Below are positions 45,193 through 56,371 of a DNA stretch of 64,000 bases, piece by piece; the first letter of the stretch is position 1, and each line of letters starts with the position of its first letter. Made by a program: the position numbers and the translations under genes. This DNA comes from Streptomyces vietnamensis (GTDB taxonomy: Bacteria > Actinomycetota > Actinomycetes > Streptomycetales > Streptomycetaceae). The stretch covers positions 186,001 to 250,000 of the forward strand of contig NZ_CP010407.1 in the NCBI RefSeq assembly GCF_000830005.1. Reading direction: 5' to 3'. The notes beneath the pieces were generated by a model that made no database searches, was not told the DNA's origin, and was given only the letters and a program-made list of their open reading frames with translations.

Positions 45193-45353
45193 CCTGCATG
45201 GACACATCATCGTCCGCGGACGGCCCCCACCGGTTGACCGAACGCCGGGACCATCCCCTCAGGCCCGGGAAGCAGCCGGCCTCGCCCCAGCCCTGAACGT
45301 CCGGTGTCGAGGGTGAACGAGTCACCGGCCCCGAGGAGCGGTGAGGCCGGGTT

Positions 45354-45713
45354 CTACTTGCCGGGGCGTCCGAGCTGGTGGACGGTCCAGCCCGCCGCGC
45401 GCCAGGGCTCGGGGTCCAGGGTGGTACAGCAGTCGACCAGCAGGGCGGTGGCCGGGCGGCCGACAAGGGCCCGGGTGATGAGGCCCAGGGCCGTGTCGGT
45501 GCGGCTCTCGTTGATCGCCTCGGCGGCGCGCAGGAGGGCTGCGGCCCGGTCGGTGCCGAGCTGCCGGGGGGAGGCGGTGAAGGCGCGGACGTCCTTGGGC
45601 AGGCAGCCGCCGCCGTAGCCGATGCCGGGCCTCATGCCGCCGCTGCCGATGCGGGGATCGATGCCGATGAAGTGGAGTTCGGCGAAGGCGGCGGCCTCGG
45701 GGATGCCAGCGTG
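45354..45713 (-). pseudogene. UDP-glucose dehydrogenase remnant
   Basis: Minus strand reads AELHFIGIDPRIGSGGMRPG, then GIGYGGGCLPKDVRAFTASP, the catalytic-cysteine motif of UDP-glucose/GDP-mannose dehydrogenases, and AEAINESRTDTALGLITRAL. The text then jumps to RPATALLVDCCTTLDPEPW and HQLGRPGK, the last residues of the family. The N-terminal Rossmann domain and most of the C-terminal domain are missing. Confidence 0.85.
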
Positions 45714-46039
45714 TGGTGAAAGTCCTGGTCGCGTGGGGTCCGGCATCGATGGGGGCGTCATTGTCAGTTGATCATGTGGTCGATCAGGGGAAGGCGATCC
45801 TGTTGCGGCTGTGCGGGCGCGTCGAGGCCGAGCAGCCGTCGGATACGGAGAACCTGTATGCACTCACCCGGGCTGCGACGGCTGAGTTCAACCTGCTGGA
45901 CAGGGAGTTCGTAGCGGCCGGGAGCGGGATCGAGACGGTTGCACGTGAATGGATCTGTGACGAGTTCTGCTTCGTCGCGTCGGCATACGGGTTCACGGAC
46001 GCGGATGCGGAGGAGCTGACCGCCGGCCGGGACTGGTGA
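45713..46039 (+). CDS. DUF5713-family protein, N-terminus replaced
   Basis: From residue 19 the 108-residue frame matches DUF5713: VVDQGKAILLRLCGRVEAEQ, YALTRAATAEFNLLDREFVA, then FVASAYGFTDADAEEL and the final GRDW. The usual first 20 residues (a MY-DPYFP-like segment) are absent; the first 18 here come from sequence next to the UDP-glucose dehydrogenase remnant. GTG 45713 has no good ribosome site, so this is probably a truncated, non-expressed gene. Function of the family unknown. Confidence 0.6.
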   Translation: MVKVLVAWGPASMGASLSVDHVVDQGKAILLRLCGRVEAEQPSDTENLYALTRAATAEFNLLDREFVAAGSGIETVAREWICDEFCFVASAYGFTDADAEELTAGRDW

Positions 46040-46040
46040 G

Positions 46041-46570
46041 CGAGGACAGGAAGGCCGCCTCCTCCGGCGTTCCTGACGGACTACCCGGACCTGGCCGGGC
46101 AGAAGGCGTCACTCGTCCTGGCCCTGGTGGCAATGACCCTGTGCGTCGGGGGCGGCGAGGAGCTGATGTTCCGCGGGATCGGCGTGCAGGTCTTCAAGCG
46201 GGCCGGTTTCGGCGAGGGCGAGGTCGCCCTGTACTCCTCGCTGGTCTTCGGCCTCGTCCACGTCAGCAACGCGTTCGGGGAGGGAGTCCAGGACCTCTTC
46301 CAGGCCGTGATCGTGTCGACCTCCGGCTATTTCTTCTACCTGTACTTGCGGGTCGGCGGCACGCTGCTGCTGCCGATGCTCGTCCACGGTCTGGGGGACC
46401 TCGGGCTCACGTCGGACCTGGTCGGCGACAAAGCCGAGGCGTACGCCGGGATCGTGCTGCCGATCCTGCTCCAGGTCGTGCTGATCGTCCTTGTCGTCGT
46501 CAAGCGCCGCTCGAGCGAACCGGCCGCCTCCGCGCCCGCGCCCGCCGTGGACGCGGGCAGGCCGGCATAG
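46041..46570 (+). pseudogene. CPBP intramembrane metalloprotease, 5' truncated
   Basis: The frame has the CPBP (Abi/CAAX-protease-like) motifs: EELMFRG with the catalytic Glu-Glu, FGLVHVSNAF with the His, and HGLGDLGL. Three predicted helices remain, and the C-terminal tail KRRSSEPAAS is basic then Ala-Pro rich. The first roughly 100 residues and a start codon are missing; the frame begins right after the DUF5713 stop. An internal ATG at 46127 could give a 147-residue piece with all motifs, but it would lack the N-terminal helices. Confidence 0.7.
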
Positions 46571-46604
46571 CGGCAGGAACATCGTCGCGCGCCCGACTGC
46601 GCCC

Positions 46605-49687
<3,083 letters not shown>

Positions 49688-49819
49688 GGTGGCGTGCCTC
49701 CTGGCAGCAGCGGCTGGCGAGTCGCGGGCAGATCGAGCAGGCCCGCGAAGGACCTGCTCCGGAATGGGATTGCTGAGGGGTGACACAGGAGGGGCTGTAT
49801 CGGAGGCGGCCGGTGGCAG

Positions 49820-49927
49820 TGCGTGCGGCTGCGGGGCCGGTGGGTGGTTCTGTGGCTGCGGGGCCGGTGCGGGGTTCTGCGGCTGTGGGGGCGATACGAA
49901 GTTCTGCGGCTGCGGGGGCGGAATCGT
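49820..49927. repeat. Four 27-bp imperfect tandem repeats in transporter leader
   Basis: Units beginning near 49820, 49847, 49874 and 49901 share GTTCTGCGGCTGCGGGG. The 27-bp period is nine codons and would encode PPQPQN-type repeats if translated with the permease, but it lies upstream of the ribosome site. It may be leader RNA with repeated stem elements, or slippage DNA. Confidence 0.75.
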
Positions 49928-50051
49928 GTCCCGTACTTTCCCGTGGCTCTTTCCCGAAGCTTCGGACGATCGCTTCACATTCATCCACGATTTGGAACTT
50001 GCTCTCCGTAGCGTGGAGTTTCCCTAGTTGCTCATGGCCGAGCTTCGAGTG

Positions 50052-50783
50052 TCAAGAGGCGGCAGAACCCGGTCCGGGAGCCGCCTGGGTCGCGGCGCGC
50101 ACCTGTTGCCACAGGTACAGGTCGATGCGGTCCAGGAAGTCGGCCGCCTGTGCTTCGGCCGCGGCCGCCGCTCGGGGCGAGCCGCCGACGGCGCCTTCGA
50201 ACTGCTGGTAGATCAGGTGGAGTTGCTCCAGGGCGTGGCCGATCACCTCGTGCGGGAGGGGAACGATCCGGCTGACCGGGGAGACGTAGTTGGGCCACCA
50301 GCCGCTCACGGCTTCGCGCAACAGGACCCGCAGTTGGCCGGTCCTGCCGCAGGCGGCCACGAAACAGGCCGGCGGTGGGCGCAGGGTGTGCAGGAGGGCG
50401 CGGGTCTGGTCGGCCGTGCCCCGCCATCGGTTGCGGCGCTCGGCCTCCTCCCAGCGGGCGTGCGTCATGCCGAGCGCGGCCGCGACCTGACCGGTCGAGA
50501 GCCCGGCGACGGCGCGGCACTGGGCGAGGGTCGCCGCCTCCCCGACGAGATCGACGGGCGAGCACCAGAGCGCGGCGGCGAGTGCCTGGATGTGGGCGGC
50601 GTCCGGTACGACGGTGCCCGCTTCCCAGGCCGCGAGGGCGTCGGGATGCAGCGGTTCGCCGCGGTAGGCGGCGATGGCCCAGGCGACCTGGCCGAGCGTC
50701 AGCCCCAGGCGTCTTCGAACGGCCGCGGCACGGGCGGGATGGAAGGGCGGGAGAGGAGAAGGGTCGTCGTCTGCGGAAGACAT
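50052..50783 (-). CDS. XRE-type regulator with two N-terminal HTH regions
   Basis: Regulator of 243 residues. Two helix-turn-helix-like segments follow each other: RRRLGLTLGQVAWAIAAYRG with WEAGTVVPDAAHIQALAAAL, and CRAVAGLSTGQVAAALGMTH with ARWEEAERRNRWRG. The C-terminal half has a conserved Trp-rich part (VSGWWPNYVSPVSRI) and a helix that could bind a ligand. Position between two NCS2 transporters suggests that it senses a purine or pyrimidine, but this is inference. ATG 50783 is the best start. A perfect dyad (50855) lies 72 bases upstream, probably an autoregulatory site. Confidence 0.8.
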   Translation of the reverse strand: MSSADDDPSPLPPFHPARAAAVRRRLGLTLGQVAWAIAAYRGEPLHPDALAAWEAGTVVPDAAHIQALAAALWCSPVDLVGEAATLAQCRAVAGLSTGQVAAALGMTHARWEEAERRNRWRGTADQTRALLHTLRPPPACFVAACGRTGQLRVLLREAVSGWWPNYVSPVSRIVPLPHEVIGHALEQLHLIYQQFEGAVGGSPRAAAAAEAQAADFLDRIDLYLWQQVRAATQAAPGPGSAAS

Positions 50784-50854
50784 AGCGGCACACCGTAGGG
50801 AGCCGTCAGGATTTCGCCAAGCGTCCGGGAAGGTGCCCGTGGCGTTGCGGGCAT

Positions 50855-50872
50855 GGTTCAACAGGTTGAACC
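50855..50872. promoter_or_regulatory. Perfect 18-bp palindrome upstream of XRE gene
   Basis: GGTTCAACAGGTTGAACC, 8-bp arms with a two-base centre, between the XRE gene and the plus-strand NCS2 gene. Likely operator of the XRE regulator. Confidence 0.7.
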
Positions 50873-51034
50873 CACAGCCTGACAGACAGCCATTCATAGG
50901 ATCCTCCATGGGGCGAGACCTTCGACCACCTGCCCCTTCATCCGCGCCCGCGACCTCGGGAAGACTCCGGCGCGGTTCCCTTCCTGGCGGATCATCCAAA
51001 GTTCAAACCCAACTTGCGTAGCAATGAAGGGTTG

Positions 51035-51097
51035 TTGACGGCCGGCGGTACGGCTCCTTAGAGTCCGGTTGCGTCCGTAGTGGAAGTTACTTTCCAC
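51035..51097 (+). promoter_or_regulatory. Promoter and dyad of plus-strand NCS2 gene
   Basis: TTGACG (51035-51040) and TAGAGT (51059-51064), 18 bases apart, fit a vegetative sigma-70-type promoter. A dyad with GTGGAA/TTCCAC arms (51080-51097) covers the start of the predicted transcript and may be an operator. The leader to the proposed start codon is about 160 bases. Confidence 0.6.
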
Positions 51098-51232
51098 GAT
51101 ACGGATCCAGGTGGCGAGGGCTGTTCTCCATCCCTTCCAGCCCGCCGCCACCTGCTTCTCTCCCGGGATGAGCCGTTCCTCGTCCAGTCCGCCCCTGACC
51201 CAGCGCGCCTGCCGGAAACCGCCTTCCGGCAG

Positions 51233-52954
51233 GTGGTGTCGCAAGGAACCGCTTTGTCTCCCCGCGCCTCTGCAAGAACCGCGGCCACGGCCCCGCACCC
51301 GGTCGATGAGATCCTGCCCGCCCGCCGCCTGATACCCGCCGCGCTCCAACACGTGGCCAGCATGTACGCCGGTCTCACCGCCCCGCCCCTGATCATCGGC
51401 AGCGCCCTCGGCCTGACCGCCGCGGAACTCTCCGCCCTGCTCGCGGCCGCCCTCGTGGTGGCCGGTCTGGGCACCATCGCCCAGACCCTCGACCTCTTCG
51501 GTGTCGGCGCCCGATTGCCCATGACCAACGGCGTCTCCTTCACCGTGGTCTCCCCGGCGCTGGCCGGTACCGCCTCGAAGGGCACCGACGGCCTGGCCGA
51601 GATCTTCGGCGCCACCCTGATCGCCGGGATCGTCTGTCTGCTCCTCGCCCCGGCCTTCCGCCGGCTCGTCAGGTTCTTCCCGCCCGTGGTCAGCGGCGGC
51701 GTCATCACCCTCGTCGGCATCTCGCTGCTGCCCGTGGCCAGCGTCTGGGCCCGCGGCGGCGACTCCGGGGCCCCCGACTTCGGCTCCTCCTCCAATCTCG
51801 CCCTCGCCGGCGCCACCCTCGTCATCACCCTCGCCCTCCACCGGGCGCTCTCCGGCCGCTTCCTCGGCCGCATCGCGATCCTGCTCGGCATGGTCGCGGG
51901 CACCCTGATCGCCCTCCCCTTCGGCAAGGTCGACCCCGGCTCCCTCACACAGGCGTCCCTGTTCGCCCTGCCCGAACCCTTCGCCTTCGGCATCCCGCAC
52001 CTGGTGCCCACCGTGATCGCCACCACGGTGGTGGTCATGCTCGTGTCGATGATGGAGTCCACCGCCTCGCTGCTCGCCCTCGGCGCGGTGACCGGCCGCC
52101 CCACCCAGGACCGCACCCTCACCGGAAGCCTCCGCGCGCTGGGCCTGACCACCGTCCTCGGCGGCGTCCTCGGCTCGTTCATCAGCACCTCATACGCGCA
52201 GAACGTGGGCCTGGTCGCCCTCAGCCGGATCCGCAGCCGCTACGTGGTCACCCTCTGCGGAGCCCTCCTGGTGCTGATGGGCCTCGTCCCGGTCCTCGGC
52301 TCCCTCGTCGCCCTCGTCCCGCTGCCCGTCCTCGGCGGCGCCGGCGTCGTCTTCTTCGGATCGGTGGCCGTGGCCGGCATCCGCACCCTGGCCAAGGCGG
52401 CCCTCGGCACCGGCCACAACGGCCTGATCGTCTCCGTCACCCTCGCCTTCGGGCTCTTCCCCGTGGCCACCCCCGACTTCTACGAGCGCCTGCCCGCCCC
52501 CGCCGCCACCGTGCTGGGCTCGGGCATCACCGCCGGCTGCCTGGTCGCCATCCTGCTGAACTACCTGCTCAACCATCTCGGCCGAGGCACCGAAGCCGAC
52601 CTCGACGCGATTCCCGCCGAGCAGGTCACCGCGCTCGGCGGCACCGCTCCCCTGGGCGCGACCTCTCCGTACACCCCCGCGCCCGTCCGGTCACCCTTCG
52701 GCACCACGACGGCACCGGGCCCCCAGGCCGTGCCCCAGCCCCCGCCCCATGGCCCACTCACCGGAGACTGGCCGGCCTACGACACGGACCTCGTCACCAG
52801 CGCCCCCGAGACCGACCACGATCCCGGTGCGGCGGCCTACGCCCCGTCCGCGTCCGAAGGCGTCAGCTTCCCCGGCCCCTTGCACCCCCTGCGCAACCGG
52901 AGTGGACACCCCGACGACCCGACTACGCACGGCCGGGACACCAGGTCCGGCTGA
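51233..52954 (+). CDS. NCS2-family nucleobase permease, second copy
   Basis: Paralogue of the minus-strand permease, 573 residues with about 14 predicted helices. The signature STSYAQNVGLVALSRIRSRY and VSMMESTASLLALG are present. A long hydrophilic C-terminal tail of about 125 residues (from TEADLDAIPAEQV) rich in Pro, Thr and Asp is unusual for the family and lies in the cytoplasm or outside depending on topology. The start is uncertain: the frame is open to 51080, with GTG codons at 51080, 51233 and 51236, and no strong ribosome site. A vegetative-type promoter at 51035-51064 supports transcription from just upstream. Confidence 0.87.
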   Translation: MVSQGTALSPRASARTAATAPHPVDEILPARRLIPAALQHVASMYAGLTAPPLIIGSALGLTAAELSALLAAALVVAGLGTIAQTLDLFGVGARLPMTNGVSFTVVSPALAGTASKGTDGLAEIFGATLIAGIVCLLLAPAFRRLVRFFPPVVSGGVITLVGISLLPVASVWARGGDSGAPDFGSSSNLALAGATLVITLALHRALSGRFLGRIAILLGMVAGTLIALPFGKVDPGSLTQASLFALPEPFAFGIPHLVPTVIATTVVVMLVSMMESTASLLALGAVTGRPTQDRTLTGSLRALGLTTVLGGVLGSFISTSYAQNVGLVALSRIRSRYVVTLCGALLVLMGLVPVLGSLVALVPLPVLGGAGVVFFGSVAVAGIRTLAKAALGTGHNGLIVSVTLAFGLFPVATPDFYERLPAPAATVLGSGITAGCLVAILLNYLLNHLGRGTEADLDAIPAEQVTALGGTAPLGATSPYTPAPVRSPFGTTTAPGPQAVPQPPPHGPLTGDWPAYDTDLVTSAPETDHDPGAAAYAPSASEGVSFPGPLHPLRNRSGHPDDPTTHGRDTRSG

Positions 52955-53005
52955 CGCCCTGCAGACGGCAAGGAGTAAAGCGTTCGTCAGTTCCTGTCGC
53001 AGATG

Positions 53006-53062
53006 CAGGTGGATCTTCGATCCCGACTTGCCGCGGTCGGTCGGATTCGGTCCCGTCATTGG
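53006..53062 (-). pseudogene. Short IS5-type transposase fragment
   Basis: Minus strand reads TGPNPTDRGKSGSKIHL, the conserved strand before the second catalytic region in IS5-like transposases. About 19 codons remain between the NCS2 gene and the hydrolase. Confidence 0.65.
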
Positions 53063-53131
53063 CACCACCCTCCTGAACAGCACCCACGACTCGTCCGGCA
53101 CCAACCGCTCGCCCAGACCCGTCCCGGGTGC

Positions 53132-54349
53132 TCAGGGGAGGAACGTCACCGCCGGGAAGGCCGGGGACGGGCCGTCGAGCAGGTGGGACCGGCGGTGACG
53201 CAGGTGCTCGTCGAAGAACGCGAGCGGGTACGCCTGCTGGATCTTCACCGCCTGGTCGGGATCGAGGGTGCCGATCACTTCCTGGAGCTGCTGACCGCTC
53301 CATCCGAACAGCTTCGCCACCTGTGGGAACAGCGCCTCGTTGTCGCCGTACGAGATGTGGACGGCGCCCTGGGCCTGGATGTCCAGCCGCCAGCCCCGCA
53401 GGTGCGACCAGAACGCGGCCGCCTCGGGATCCGTGGCCCGGGTGAACGCGGCGGACATCATCATGAACGGCCGGTCCAGGTCGCCGGTCAGTGGCGGGTT
53501 CATCTGCATCGGGCCGTCGAGGCTCAGCCCGGCCCGGATGCGCTCGTCCGCGAGCGTGGCGCAGGCGGTGGCCGTCCCGCCCTTCGACCAGCCGAACGCG
53601 CCCATGCGCCGCGGGTCGAGGGAACCGAGCAGCCCGGCCGGCAGGTGCCGCCGGTCGGCGTCGGGATTGTGCCCGGCAGCGAGCTGCTCGACGCCGTCGA
53701 GAACGAAGCGCAGATCGGCGGCGAAGTCCCCGGGCAGCGTCGGCGCCTGCCTGTCGTAGAGCGGGACGGCAACCCGGCCGTCCGGGAACTCGGTGTACGT
53801 GTCGTACTGGTGGGCCACCGTCACCACCGCGTATCCGTGGCTGGCGAGCTCTTGGACCATGATGGTGTGGTCGCCCTGGTGGCTGCGCGCGCCGTGCGAG
53901 TACACGACGACGGACAGTCGTCGGCCCGGCCGTAGTACCGGAGCGCCCGCGTGGCCGGCGGTGAGCGGCGCCAGCGGGGCGAGGGCGCTGAACCCCACGT
54001 CGTCGAGGAACGCCTGGAGTGCGCCGGGCGGCATCCAGGGCGCCACCGGGTACCGCTGGACGTCCCGGGCGGGGTACCACACGGTGGCCATCAGCTCCCG
54101 GAAGCACCCCGGGCCCGCGATGCCGTCCGGACGCGACCGGTCGACGAGACGCAGCTGTACGGTGCCCACCGGGTACGGCCCGGTCGGCACGGGCAGCGTG
54201 AGCCGCGCCGGAGCGGGCGTCCCCGCTTCCTTCGCCCACGCGGGGCCGGCGACGGCGGCAAGCGGCACGGCCGCCCCGGCGGCCAGCGCGGCTCCCAGCA
54301 TGCCGCGGCGCGTCATGCCCTTCCGGCTGATGAACGGCGTGGTGATCAT
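53132..54349 (-). CDS. Tat-exported alpha/beta hydrolase (PAF-acetylhydrolase/lipase type)
   Basis: Exported hydrolase of 405 residues. The N-terminus has twin arginines (MTRRGMLGAALAAG) and a cleavage-like AGPAWA, so Tat secretion is likely. The mature part shows VVYSHGARSHQGDHTIMVQE for the oxyanion region, the nucleophile elbow GWSKGG and a late His in GAVHISYGD. This resembles bacterial platelet-activating-factor acetylhydrolase-like and polyester-degrading lipases. No neighbour indicates a substrate. ATG 54349 is the first residue of the signal. Confidence 0.85.
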   Translation of the reverse strand: MITTPFISRKGMTRRGMLGAALAAGAAVPLAAVAGPAWAKEAGTPAPARLTLPVPTGPYPVGTVQLRLVDRSRPDGIAGPGCFRELMATVWYPARDVQRYPVAPWMPPGALQAFLDDVGFSALAPLAPLTAGHAGAPVLRPGRRLSVVVYSHGARSHQGDHTIMVQELASHGYAVVTVAHQYDTYTEFPDGRVAVPLYDRQAPTLPGDFAADLRFVLDGVEQLAAGHNPDADRRHLPAGLLGSLDPRRMGAFGWSKGGTATACATLADERIRAGLSLDGPMQMNPPLTGDLDRPFMMMSAAFTRATDPEAAAFWSHLRGWRLDIQAQGAVHISYGDNEALFPQVAKLFGWSGQQLQEVIGTLDPDQAVKIQQAYPLAFFDEHLRHRRSHLLDGPSPAFPAVTFLP

Positions 54350-54680
54350 GAGCCCTCCCGTAGTGACTGATCGTCAACCGTGCCGCGACGGCCAGTCCGT
54401 GGGCACAGAGGAACGCTGTCACGCGCCCCTCCCATGAGGCATCAGCCCACGGTTCGATCAACTGCACGGGCATCAGCCCACGGGTTTACACCCGGGGTAG
54501 ATGCGGTGAGCGGTGGCTTCCTCCGGCGGCTCGTGTGGGCGGTCGTCAACAGCAGTTCAGGAAGAGCGAACCTGGTGCGTCAGCCGTGCGAGCCAGCACC
54601 CCAACACCACTGGCACGACGGCCTGTTCGCAGACCTTCCGCCGTGCGGTGGACAACCTTCCCAAGTAACCTCGGGACCTA
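54350..54680. other. Intergenic stretch with a 14-bp direct repeat
   Basis: About 330 bases between divergent genes. GCATCAGCCCACGG occurs at 54439-54452 and 54470-54483. I see no gene in it. Confidence 0.4.
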
Positions 54681-55163
54681 GTGAAAACCGAACGCAGAGG
54701 CGGAACCGCACCCTGGGCCAAGGTCCTCGGTGCGGTTCTGCTCACCCCCGCCCTGGCGCTCGCCGCCTACTTCGCCATCGCCGACCACCGCCAGGAGGCC
54801 CGGGAGCAGGACGCCTTCGAGGCCACCCGGCAGGACGCGGCGCGGTTCGCCGACGCCCTCGTCGCCGAGAAGGGCCTCACGCCCTCCGACCAGGACGTAC
54901 GGGACGCCCTCGAAGGATTCACCACCGGCGGCCCGCCCTTCGGGACGTTCGTGGAGGCGCGCCCCACGGAGCACGGCACCCGGCTCTTCGTCGAGTTCAC
55001 CCGCGGTTACGAACGGACCGTGCCCGTGTTCGGCCCGGCCGACGCCGTGACCTCCCGCTGCTTCATCATCGACCTCCCCAAGGCCGGCCCGGCCCGGCCC
55101 CGGGTCACGGCCCACGGCTCCCGGGAGTCCTGCGCGTCCGTGGCCGCCTCCACCCCGAACTGA
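54681..55163 (+). CDS. Membrane-anchored protein, unknown function
   Basis: Protein of 160 residues with one N-terminal hydrophobic segment (VLGAVLLTPALALAAYFAIA), probably an uncleaved anchor with the rest outside. The soluble part has a helical region (ATRQDAARFADALVAEKGL) and a beta-rich part (GTRLFVEFTRGYERTVPVFG). Two cysteines near the C-terminus (RCFIID, ESCASV) may pair. Family not recognised. GTG 54681 follows weak ribosome-site sequence. The next gene, an SMI1/KNR4 remnant, follows by 12 bases. Confidence 0.65.
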   Translation: MKTERRGGTAPWAKVLGAVLLTPALALAAYFAIADHRQEAREQDAFEATRQDAARFADALVAEKGLTPSDQDVRDALEGFTTGGPPFGTFVEARPTEHGTRLFVEFTRGYERTVPVFGPADAVTSRCFIIDLPKAGPARPRVTAHGSRESCASVAASTPN

Positions 55164-55175
55164 TCGGAGTCCCCC

Positions 55176-55455
55176 GTGTCCGATGCCGACGAGGTCTTCC
55201 CGGCCTGGTCCAGGATCACCCGCTGGCTGGAGAAGCACGCCCAGGCGACCACGCGGCACCGCGCACGCGCGCTGGGTCCCGTTCGCCCAGGCGCTCACCG
55301 GTGCTCTGCTCTTCGTCGACCACCGTGAGGGCGGGTACGGGACGGTCTGCGAGGTCTCCTTCGGCGACCCGAACCACCGGCGGCCCTCGCCGGGCCTCGG
55401 GGCCATGCTCGACGACCTGGCCGGCGCCATGACGGACCCGGCTCCCGCCCCGCCC
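55176..55455 (+). pseudogene. SMI1/KNR4-like protein remnant
   Basis: It starts VSDADEVFPAWSRITRWLEK, similar to SMI1/KNR4 immunity-type proteins in streptomycetes. After about 30 residues a deletion and frame change leads to HARWVPFAQALTGALLFVDH and PSPGLGAMLDDLAGAM, the normal end of the family. The central roughly 80 residues are missing. SMI1/KNR4 proteins are often immunity partners of polymorphic toxins, but no toxin is nearby. Confidence 0.6.
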
Positions 55456-55533
55456 GGAGTTCCGCCCGTGTGCCGGAGGGAGTGGGTCGGGTCGGACAGG
55501 CGGCCCTTACCCCCGAAGGTTCCTTCAGTCTGT

Positions 55534-56079
55534 CTAGACGCGTTCCAGTCGCCGGTGGGGAGTCGGCGGGAGTTCGATCACGACGCTGTCACCAGGCTTC
55601 ACAGGGCCGCCATGGCGGACGACCGCCATCACGCCCGCCTTGAAGGCGAATTCCTCTGAGTCCGGCTCGAGGACGAACATCTCGCCGAGCAGTCCCGACC
55701 GGAAGTCGTTGATCTTCGCGCACGGGTTCCGCAGCCCTGTCACCTCGACCACCGCTTCACCGCCCAGATGCAACAGTGTTCCGGTGGGGAGCCCGAGCAG
55801 GTCGACGCCGCGCGTGGTGATGTTCTCCCCGAGCTGACCCGCGGAGACATCGAAGCCCTTGAGCGCGAGCTCGTCGAAGAGCTCCGCATGCATCAGGTGG
55901 ACCTGGCGCAGGTTGGGCAGATCCGGCTCATAGGTCATGCGGAACTGATGACGGATCGTCTCCCCCGCATGGGCGTCCCCCTCGACGCCCAGCCCGGCGA
56001 GAAGGTTGATCGCACTTCGGTTCGGCTTGCTGAACGCATAGGTCGCGCTGCGACTCACCGCCGTGACTGTGCCGCCCAT
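55534..56079 (-). CDS. MOSC-domain protein
   Basis: Stand-alone MOSC protein of 181 residues, a fold that carries sulfur on a conserved cysteine for molybdenum-cofactor-linked reductions and drug or N-hydroxylated compound detoxification. Seen: VTAVSRSATYAFSKPN, GEGDA-like GVEGDAHAGETIRH, LGENITTRGVDLLGLPTGTL, and GLRNPCAKINDF with the conserved Cys. The C-terminal VMAVVRHGGPVKPGDSV is typical. I use ATG 56079 by comparison with family N-termini; ATG 56091 is also in frame. It probably is single. Confidence 0.88.
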   Translation of the reverse strand: MGGTVTAVSRSATYAFSKPNRSAINLLAGLGVEGDAHAGETIRHQFRMTYEPDLPNLRQVHLMHAELFDELALKGFDVSAGQLGENITTRGVDLLGLPTGTLLHLGGEAVVEVTGLRNPCAKINDFRSGLLGEMFVLEPDSEEFAFKAGVMAVVRHGGPVKPGDSVVIELPPTPHRRLERV

Positions 56080-56371
56080 GCCCCAACCCATCTGCCACCG
56101 AATCCTTACCCGGCCGATCCTAGAGGGGCATCACAGGCCTCCCGACCGTCAGCGGGAGCCCTCTGACCATCCCTGCGGGCGCGGTCACGTCGGTGACCGT
56201 CACCGACGCCTGCGGGGTTCCCGGAGACGGGCGCCCCCCCGATGTCTCGGCCCGGGGATCCTCGCGTACCGAGTCCTGGACGGGCACGCCCTGGGGCCGC
56301 AGCCGCCGTCGGGCGGGTGCGGCCCCCGGGCCGTGAGGCCGGAGCGGAGTGCTGCGGAGTGCTGCGGAGTG

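Noticed and set aside
49688..49984. N-terminal extension of the NCS2 permease rich in PPQPQN
   Set aside because: The frame is open but a strong AGGAGG site precedes ATG 49687, and the extension is a product of the 27-bp repeats.
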